From NCBI GenBank assembly GCA_031266095.1, contig JAISBR010000059.1:1-9196 (forward strand): a DNA stretch of 9,196 nucleotides. Direction: 5' to 3'. This document shows, piece after piece, positions 1-4,694 of the stretch. Positions within the stretch are counted from its first letter, which is position 1, and each line of letters begins with the position of its first letter. The position numbers and the translations under genes are program-made. The notes under the pieces were generated by a model. It searched no databases. It worked only from the letters and a program-made list of their open reading frames with translations, and was not told the DNA's origin. The stretch is from Treponema sp. (lineage in GTDB: Bacteria; Spirochaetota; Spirochaetia; Treponematales; Breznakiellaceae).

Positions 1-120
1 TTCACCCTGCGCTTTGACGAGAGCGAGCGGGGTAAGCGTATCTATTTCTGTCTCCGCTGGGAATCCACCACCAATCTCAAAGGCCCCTCCTCCGAGATTT
101 ACTCAGCCGTCATTCCGTAA
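1..120 (+). CDS. C-terminal end of an unidentified protein (5' end outside window)
   Basis: Frame 1 is open from the first base to TAA at 118-120 and gives 39 residues ending in ...SEIYSAVIP. The tail, with FDESERGKRIYFCLRWES, then GPSSEI and a final VIP, resembles the conserved C-terminus of hypothetical proteins common in treponemes and Bacteroidetes, in which a beta-rich domain ends with a RW-E...GPWSEI..A.IP pattern. That resemblance is from memory. No catalytic motif is visible, so no function is assigned. A perfect hairpin follows the stop codon by four bases, which fits the end of a transcription unit. Confidence 0.6.
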   Translation, partial: FTLRFDESERGKRIYFCLRWESTTNLKGPSSEIYSAVIP

Positions 121-124
121 GATA

Positions 125-144
125 CCACAGGGCTCGCCCTGTGG
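125..144 (+). terminator. Hairpin just after the upstream gene, possible terminator
   Basis: CCACAGGGC and GCCCTGTGG form a perfect 9-bp inverted repeat around a 2-base centre, which as RNA would be an 8-bp stem with a 4-base loop. Only a short T4 run follows, at 152-155, so this is a weak intrinsic terminator at best. Its position right after the stop codon at 118-120 supports a role in transcript ending or 3'-end stability. Confidence 0.45.
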
Positions 145-177
145 AGGCTCATTTTGATTCGTTGCGAAGGGTCCATA

Positions 178-224
178 CCCCGCCGGGTCGGAGGTCCGAG
201 CTTGCGGCGGGGTTGTTGATTTTT
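178..224 (+). terminator. Nested GC-rich hairpin with a T-run, terminator-like
   Basis: CCCCGCCG (178-185) pairs with CGGCGGGG (205-212). Inside the loop, TCGGA (188-192) pairs with TCCGA (195-199). A T5 run follows at 220-224. The nested stem plus T-run is terminator-like, but the sequence also resembles intergenic hairpin repeats that I recall from termite-gut treponemes. It runs directly into the IS-end-like sequence at 213-244, so it may be part of a repeat element and not a gene-specific terminator. Confidence 0.4.
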
Positions 225-244
225 ACACCAGCTCTCGAACTAAG
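213..244 (+). repeat. Copy of the sequence lying beside the IS5-like transposase end
   Basis: This stretch aligns with 9046-9078. Both begin TTGTTGATTTTT, continue with ACAC and end in AACTAAG. About 26 of 33 positions agree with a single-base gap. The right-hand copy lies just beyond the stop codon of the transposase fragment, so this copy is probably a remnant of the non-coding end of the same or a related element. No transposase coding sequence remains here. Confidence 0.5.
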
Positions 245-283
245 TTTATATGCGCTGATCCTGGTAATCCTATCAATCCCGGC

Positions 284-311
284 TTGAAGTTAACGGCTCA
301 AATACTATAAT
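284..311 (+). promoter_or_regulatory. Sigma-70-type promoter for the P-loop/Asp23-like gene
   Basis: TTGAAG (284-289) and a perfect TATAAT (306-311) are separated by 16 bases. The -10 box overlaps the first possible ATG (310), so transcription should begin near 318-319, about where the in-frame ATG at 319 lies. No Shine-Dalgarno sequence precedes either ATG. The likely product is a leaderless mRNA translated from 319. Confidence 0.6.
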
Positions 312-1176
312 GAAAGCAATGTTGCTTGATTTTTTGTTTGCCATCAAACGGGTAAGAGTCTTTGCCCTCATCGGGGAAAGCGGCACGGGAAAGAGTTTCC
401 GGGCCAAGCTGGTGGCCCAGAAATACGGCATCGATTATATCATTGACGATGGTCTCCTGATCAGGGAAAATCGCATCCTGGCGGGTCACTCGGCGAAAAA
501 AGAGAAGACATTTCTCGCCGCGGTTAAGATGGCCCTCTTTGACGAAAAATCCCACCGGGACGAGGTAGCCCGCAAGCTCCAGAACGAGAAGATCAGGCGT
601 ATCCTGATTCTAGGGACATCTGAAAAAATGGTGTTCAAAATCGCGGCCCGTTTACAGCTCCCCTCGCCGTCGAAGATTATCAAAATTGAGGACATCGCCA
701 CCCAGGATGAAATCGAAAAGGCTATCAGGACCAGGCGTATTGAAGGCAAGCATGTGATCCCGGTACCCTCCATTGAGGTGAAGCGGAGTTATCCCAACAT
801 TTTTTACGACGCTATCAGGATATTCAAGCGGCGCAAGGTACCCGGCAACATCGGTCCCACTCCCAGAGTCCATGAAAAATCGGTGGTCCGGCCTGAGTAT
901 TCAAAACGGGGCAAGGTGATTATCTCTGAGGCGGCCTTGAGCCAAATGGTTATCCACTGTGTTGATGAATACAACCAGAACATACGGATCAAGAAGATCC
1001 TCGTCAAGGATGACGAGATGGGCTACCGCCTGGTGATCACTATCGACGTGCCGTACGGAATTCAACTGGGGGGGAATATTCATGAGCTGCAGCAATACAT
1101 CATCGATAACATTGAACGTTATACCGGGATTTTGATTGAGGAAGTGAATATCATTATTGATAAGATAACCCAATAG
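310..1176 (+). CDS. P-loop NTPase with C-terminal Asp23-like domain
   Basis: The 288-residue protein has a Walker A motif GESGTGKS at residues 22-29, directly after a hydrophobic strand (VRVFALI), so the NTPase domain starts almost at the N-terminus. Residues about 40-145 continue as alternating helices and strands (for example IRRILILGTS at 96-104). Residues about 201-286 (VIISEAALSQM through IEEVNIIID) have the strand/helix order and spacing of the Asp23/Gls24 (DUF322) fold, linked by a basic Pro-rich segment at about 150-200. Asp23 proteins are envelope-associated in Firmicutes; fusion to a P-loop is uncommon, and the cellular role here is unknown. The downstream gene begins 21 nt after the stop, suggesting one operon. 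ATG 310 overlaps a perfect -10 box, so ATG 319 (Met4) is a plausible true start. The NTP-binding call is strong; the Asp23 assignment is moderate. Confidence 0.8.
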   Translation: MKAMLLDFLFAIKRVRVFALIGESGTGKSFRAKLVAQKYGIDYIIDDGLLIRENRILAGHSAKKEKTFLAAVKMALFDEKSHRDEVARKLQNEKIRRILILGTSEKMVFKIAARLQLPSPSKIIKIEDIATQDEIEKAIRTRRIEGKHVIPVPSIEVKRSYPNIFYDAIRIFKRRKVPGNIGPTPRVHEKSVVRPEYSKRGKVIISEAALSQMVIHCVDEYNQNIRIKKILVKDDEMGYRLVITIDVPYGIQLGGNIHELQQYIIDNIERYTGILIEEVNIIIDKITQ

Positions 1177-1197
1177 TCGGCAAGGGAGGGATTTAAG

Positions 1198-2343
1198 ATG
1201 AAGCGCAAAATCATTCGTTGTTTACTGGCCGGCGTGCTCGCCTTCGCGGCGGTCAAGGGGGCCGCTGATGTTGTGACGCGCACTGACCATTTTGAGATTG
1301 TATCCAGTGAGGATGACGCGGGGTTAATCGCCCGCGAAATAGAAGAGCGTTTCACCGTGTATAACCGGCTGTTCCGTTTTGAGCCGGCGGCGCTGCCGGG
1401 GCCGCTGCGGGTCAGGGCCTTTAGGGACACGGAAGCGTATAACAGCTATGTCGGCTCCCTGTTTGGCGCCGGGACATCCGGCGCGGTGTACCTGCACTAC
1501 GACAAGGCCGGACAGCGGGAGTTGGTGATCAACCGGAGCGGCGAGGACGGCGCCCTCCCCTACCAGTCATTTCTCCAGTTTTTGAGGGCATTTGTTCCCC
1601 ATCCCCCAGCCTGGATGCGGGAAGGTTTCGCGATCTATTTCAGCGGTCTTGTCCTGACCAATGAGGGAGAACTCTCCTTAGAGGAGAACCTCTCCTGGCT
1701 TACGGCAGTCAAGGCCATAGAGAATCCGCCCGGCCTACAGGCCATTCTGCTGGCGGATACCCGGGGCAGGCCGGAACCTTTCCCCGCCCTCGCCTGGTCT
1801 CTGGTCTCATTCTTCCTTAACAGCGGGAAGGAAGAGTATACCCGTTCCCTCACCGACAGTTTTATGACCCTTTCGGCCTCTAATACCGCCGAAGAAAACG
1901 CCGGCGCGGTGATGAAGCGTATTGAGCAATGGAACAACATGGAAAACCTGACCAGGGATTACCGGGACTATCTGGATTCGCGGAAGACCTTTACGGAACT
2001 CATCGCCGCCGGCCAGCGGGCCTATGCCGCCGCCGACTCGGCCGGAGCGGAACTTGCCTTCCAGGCGGCGCTGGACCGAAATCCGCGGCATTACGCGCCC
2101 TATTACTACCTGGGTCTTCTTGCCTACGGCGCGAAAAATTACGCCCTGGCCGAAGAATACTATTTCAGCAGCTTGGGATACGGCGCGGAAAGCGCCCTGA
2201 TCTTCTACGCGCTCGGGCTGAACGCCGCCGCTGCGGGCAGCGGCGGCAGCGCCGTGGATTACCTGCGCCAGGCCGCTGAAATCGCGCCGGAGCGTTACCG
2301 GGAAAAGACTGAAGCCCTTATCGCGCGGCTGCCGTCCCGGTAA
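1198..2343 (+). CDS. Exported peptidase-MA-like protein with TPR repeats, HExxH missing
   Basis: The product has 381 residues. An N-terminal signal peptide has a KRK basic start and a hydrophobic core, with likely cleavage after GAA at residue 23. There is no lipobox, so export to the periplasm is inferred. Residues about 25-200 resemble the gluzincin peptidase-MA/DUF1570 fold, with the hallmark PAWMREGFAIYF at 137-148, where Glu142 would be the third zinc ligand. The HExxH helix that should precede it is replaced by YQSFLQFLRAF (122-132), so zinc peptidase activity is probably lost. Residues about 264-365 contain about three TPR units (AAGQRAYAAAD, YYYLGLLAYGAKNYALAEEYY, IFYALGLNAAAAGS), suggesting a protein-binding scaffold. 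GGGAGGG at 1184-1190 sits seven bases before ATG and fixes the start. The gene follows the P-loop/Asp23 gene by 21 nt. The TPR and export calls are firm; the degenerate-peptidase reading is inference. Confidence 0.75.
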   Translation: MKRKIIRCLLAGVLAFAAVKGAADVVTRTDHFEIVSSEDDAGLIAREIEERFTVYNRLFRFEPAALPGPLRVRAFRDTEAYNSYVGSLFGAGTSGAVYLHYDKAGQRELVINRSGEDGALPYQSFLQFLRAFVPHPPAWMREGFAIYFSGLVLTNEGELSLEENLSWLTAVKAIENPPGLQAILLADTRGRPEPFPALAWSLVSFFLNSGKEEYTRSLTDSFMTLSASNTAEENAGAVMKRIEQWNNMENLTRDYRDYLDSRKTFTELIAAGQRAYAAADSAGAELAFQAALDRNPRHYAPYYYLGLLAYGAKNYALAEEYYFSSLGYGAESALIFYALGLNAAAAGSGGSAVDYLRQAAEIAPERYREKTEALIARLPSR

Positions 2344-2370
2344 CCCGTGGCGGCGTTAAACCGCGTTTAG

Positions 2371-2417
2371 GAGCCTGTTGCACTTGGAGGTTTTAAGCGC
2401 GAAGCGCAGCAAACTGC
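2371..2417. repeat. IS-end-like sequence and small hairpins between convergent genes
   Basis: GAGCCTGTTGCAC at 2371-2383 resembles IS5/IS1182-type terminal repeats, and 2371-2397 matches 4550-4576 at 17 of 27 positions without gaps. AGCCTGTTGC (2372-2381) also recurs inverted at 6122-6131. Two small hairpins follow: GCGC-GAA-GCGC (2397-2407) and GCAG-CAAA-CTGC (2406-2417), which overlap each other and reach the stop codon of the dehydratase gene. The stretch lies between two genes whose ends face each other and may help terminate both. It most likely derives from a decayed mobile element. Confidence 0.35.
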
Positions 2418-3931
2418 TAGGAAAGAACCGGTTCCGACGCACGCCGGGTTTGCGAAGGCGTGGTTTCCATGGACCGCATACTCGGTATGGTTTTCCGCAG
2501 AATGTCGCGTAATAGCCTGCTGTCACGGTATAGTTCGGGCCGGTTTGGATCAAGGCGGCAGATAGGCCGCAGGGAATCCAGCAGCGCGGGGATGTTGACG
2601 GCAAGGGGGCTTTTCCGGTCCAATCGGAGGATTCGGCTGTATCCGGTTTCATGGGGCTCCTCGTCCTCGGCCCAAAGCCGCTCGTCCAGACGCTCACCGG
2701 AGCGGAGACTGGTATACTCGATCCTGATTTCGGCTTCAGGCTCAAAGCCGTAGAAGCGGATCATCTGTTCGGCCAGGTCCCGGATGCGTACCGGTTCGCC
2801 CATGTCCAGGAGGTAGAGCCTGCCGTTCTCGCCGACGCCGCCGGCCTTGAGCACCAGGGAACAGGCTTCGGGGATGGTCATGAACCAGCGGCGCATATCC
2901 GGATGGGTAACGGTAACCGGCCCGCCCTTCTCAATCTGCCGCTGGAACAAGGGCACGATGGAACCACGGGAACCCAGCACATTGCCGAAACGGACTACCA
3001 TGAAGTCGGTTTCCCGCTTTTCCTGGCCGGCGCCCAGTACCAGCCGCTCGCAGAGGTATTTGGAAGCGCCGTATACCGACACCGGCTCTACCGCTTTGTC
3101 GGTGGTGATGTGCACAAAGCGCTTTACGCCGTGGTTCAGCGCCGCGTTGATCAGGTTCTCGGTACCGAGTACGTTGTTCTCGATAGCCGCTACCGGGTTT
3201 TCTTCCATCATAGGCACATGCTTGTAGGCGGCGGTGTGGAATACCACGTCCGCCCGCAAATGCCCCAGTATATAGTCCATATAGTTATTGTCTTTCAGAT
3301 CTCCGATGACCGGTACCAGCGCCGCCTTTTCACCCACCCCTTCTTCCTGGAGCAGCCGCAGTTCCCGGTCAATCTGGTAGATCGAATTCTCACCGTGGCC
3401 GAAGAGGAAAAGCCTGGAAGCGCCGCCTGAAAGGAGTTGCCGGCACAGTTCACTGCCGATAGAACCGCCGGCGCCTGTTATCAAAACCCGTTTACCCCTG
3501 AGGTACGTGAGACTCTGCCGGAGCTTTATCGCCACCGGGGTCCGGCCCAACAGATCCTGGGGATCTATGGAACGGGTTTGGATGAGGTGAGCGTCCCCTT
3601 CAAGAATCTGGGAAATACCCGGCAGGATTCGGATACGCTCAAAACCGGCTTTTTTCAGAACGCTGTACAGCTCTTTAAGATATTCCCTGCCGGCGCCGGG
3701 AATGGCAATGACAGCCTCGTCGGCGGGGTTCATCCGCAGCAATTTTGCCACATCCCGGATTGGACCCAAAACTGGGACGCCGTCGATCCGCCGGCCTATT
3801 TTCCCGGGATCATCGTCCAGAAAGGCCACCACCTCACCGAAAATTGTTTTGGATTTGATTTCATTCGCCAGGGTCTGGCCGGCGAATCCCGCTCCGATAA
3901 TATACAAGCGTCTTGATTTTTGTGCTGTCAT
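2417..3931 (-). CDS. Soluble CapD/FlaA1/WbpM-family nucleotide-sugar 4,6-dehydratase
   Basis: The 504-residue protein probably converts a UDP-N-acetylhexosamine to its 4-keto-6-deoxy form, an early step toward rare surface sugars. It has two Rossmann segments. The first is N-terminal with GAGFAG (13-18) and a DDDP acidic turn, as in the CoA-binding-like domain of CapD proteins. The second, from about 147, is the SDR dehydratase with TGAGGSIG (152-159), a TDK motif (277-279) and YGASK (287-291). Family members of the WbpM/PglF type usually begin with four transmembrane helices; these are absent, so this form should be cytosolic. WbpM-type enzymes have Met in place of the SDR tyrosine, whereas this protein keeps Tyr287. 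GGGGAGGGG lies four bases before ATG and sets the start. It follows the NusG-paralog gene after 39 nt, presumably in one transcript. Substrate and pathway cannot be read from the window, since no other glycan gene is adjacent. Confidence 0.9.
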   Translation of the reverse strand: MTAQKSRRLYIIGAGFAGQTLANEIKSKTIFGEVVAFLDDDPGKIGRRIDGVPVLGPIRDVAKLLRMNPADEAVIAIPGAGREYLKELYSVLKKAGFERIRILPGISQILEGDAHLIQTRSIDPQDLLGRTPVAIKLRQSLTYLRGKRVLITGAGGSIGSELCRQLLSGGASRLFLFGHGENSIYQIDRELRLLQEEGVGEKAALVPVIGDLKDNNYMDYILGHLRADVVFHTAAYKHVPMMEENPVAAIENNVLGTENLINAALNHGVKRFVHITTDKAVEPVSVYGASKYLCERLVLGAGQEKRETDFMVVRFGNVLGSRGSIVPLFQRQIEKGGPVTVTHPDMRRWFMTIPEACSLVLKAGGVGENGRLYLLDMGEPVRIRDLAEQMIRFYGFEPEAEIRIEYTSLRSGERLDERLWAEDEEPHETGYSRILRLDRKSPLAVNIPALLDSLRPICRLDPNRPELYRDSRLLRDILRKTIPSMRSMETTPSQTRRASEPVLS

Positions 3932-3970
3932 GCTTCCCCTCCCCAGGCGGCTTCACGGTCCCGGCCGGCC

Positions 3971-4504
3971 CTAATGGCGGTCCAGAGGGCTTATCACCTC
4001 AAAGGCGAGATCAATGGCAAAGGAATCGTCATAGAGATCAAGTCTGATCTTTGCCCTCCCCTTTCTTTTATCGACTTTTATTATCTTTCCCTCAAGTCCC
4101 ATAAGAGGACCCTCGGTCACGACTATACGGGCATTCTCATTAAAGTACACCTTGGAAATACCCGCCACAGGCCCCACTTTTTTGATAAAATGCATCACCA
4201 GTTCCAGATCCCGGTCCGCCAGGGGCATGATGTTCTGATTCGATTTTAAAAACCGGAAAAAACCGTCGGTACGCCGGAAAGCCCACTGATGGGTCAGAAT
4301 ATCCCCTTCTTCATCAGTTTCCACAAACACATAGCCGGGGAAAATCGCCGCTATTGACTGGCGGATAAGCCCTCCACGCCTGATATCAATGCGCCGCTGG
4401 GGAAAGTAGAGGGGAAAAGTAACTTCCGGGTGCAGAGCCTTAAAAAGACGGATAAACTTGTCTTCACCCCGTGTTTTTACCTGAAACGCATAGTACTTTA
4501 TCAT
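3971..4504 (-). CDS. NusG-family antiterminator paralog (RfaH/UpxY/LoaP-like)
   Basis: The 177-residue protein has an NGN domain at residues 1-105 (YYAFQVKTRGED at the N-terminus and IFPGYVFVE at 54-62) and a C-terminal KOW domain at about 127-172 (VVTEGPLMGLEGKIIKVD). This is the domain order of NusG, which binds the RNA polymerase clamp. Housekeeping NusG usually lies beside secE and ribosomal protein genes. This copy instead heads an operon with a polysaccharide-type dehydratase, as do the specialised paralogs UpxY and LoaP that prevent premature termination in glycan or metabolite clusters. A role in antitermination of this operon or of distant glycan operons is therefore inferred. The start is fixed because the NGN domain begins at Met1. 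No Shine-Dalgarno sequence precedes it, and its predicted -10 box lies only 15 bases upstream, so the mRNA leader would be about eight bases long. Confidence 0.88.
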   Translation of the reverse strand: MIKYYAFQVKTRGEDKFIRLFKALHPEVTFPLYFPQRRIDIRRGGLIRQSIAAIFPGYVFVETDEEGDILTHQWAFRRTDGFFRFLKSNQNIMPLADRDLELVMHFIKKVGPVAGISKVYFNENARIVVTEGPLMGLEGKIIKVDKRKGRAKIRLDLYDDSFAIDLAFEVISPLDRH

Positions 4505-4518
4505 TATGGACTTTTTTT

Positions 4519-4547
4519 ACTATAAAAAAAATTTCGTTAAAAAACAA
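4519..4547 (-). promoter_or_regulatory. Promoter for the NusG-paralog/dehydratase operon
   Basis: Read on the minus strand, TTGTTT (4547-4542) and TATAGT (4524-4519) are 17 bases apart, with a T-rich spacer. Transcription should start near 4512, giving a leader of about eight bases with no ribosome binding site before the ATG at 4504. Confidence 0.6.
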
Positions 4548-4549
4548 GT

Positions 4550-4576
4550 GAGGCTGTCTCAAACTGAGGTTTGGGG
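4550..4576. repeat. IS-end-like remnant containing a LexA-box-like dyad
   Basis: GAGGCTGTCTCAAAC (4550-4564) looks like terminal sequence of IS1182/IS5-type elements, and the 27 bases match 2371-2397 at 17 positions. Inside it, CAAAC (4560-4564) and GTTTG (4569-4573) form a perfect dyad around TGAG. That dyad differs from the Gram-positive LexA box (CGAAC-N4-GTTCG) by one base per half. It lies about 120 bases before recA. Mobile-element remnant and operator are both possible, and neither is proven. Confidence 0.35.
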
Positions 4577-4596
4577 AAAAGTCCATAAAACGAAAA

Positions 4597-4625
4597 TTTA
4601 CGCGGATAGCTTTTTTTTTTAGAAT
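4597..4625 (+). promoter_or_regulatory. Promoter for recA with a T10 tract in the spacer
   Basis: TTTACG (4597-4602) and TAGAAT (4620-4625) are 17 bases apart. A run of ten T at 4611-4620 fills the end of the spacer and enters the -10 box. The expected start is near 4632, giving a leader of about 63 bases. That leader carries a small hairpin, ATGCG-CCA-CGCAT (4650-4662), and the strong ribosome binding site GGGGGAGGGAG ending at 4688. Confidence 0.55.
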
Positions 4626-4694
4626 ATGATAAATTTTCTAAGAAGACTAATGCGCCACGCATCTGCGCGCCATTATAGGGGGAGGGAGATCGTT

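Larger units (their letters stand above)
4504..4588. repeat. 12-bp perfect inverted repeat bracketing the NusG-paralog promoter
   Basis: TTATGGACTTTT at 4504-4515 and its exact reverse complement AAAAGTCCATAA at 4577-4588 enclose 61 bases. The enclosed segment holds the whole predicted promoter of the NusG-paralog gene and the CAAAC-TGAG-GTTTG dyad. The left arm ends on the first base of the NusG-paralog start codon. Because the arms are exact, inverting the segment would leave the start codon and leader unchanged but point the promoter at recA. Binding of a regulator to both arms is the simpler alternative. Confidence 0.7.

Noticed and set aside
2356..2745. Minus-strand frame running through the 3' end of the dehydratase gene into the repeat at 2371-2417
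   Set aside because: It is out of frame with the clear enzyme, and its end is simply translation of the repeat.
2651..3430. Long plus-strand reading frame opposite the dehydratase gene
   Set aside because: It lies antisense to a gene with clear SDR motifs, has no ribosome binding site, and its translation shows no recognisable domain; it reflects codon bias of the real gene.
3437..3916. Plus-strand reading frame opposite the N-terminal part of the dehydratase
   Set aside because: It is a shadow of the N-terminal Rossmann domain coding sequence, with no SD or recognisable domain.
4626..4694. RecA N-terminal extension from ATG 4626
   Set aside because: The start lies before the predicted transcription start, has no SD, and the strong SD at 4678-4688 serves ATG 4695, where the known RecA N-terminus begins.
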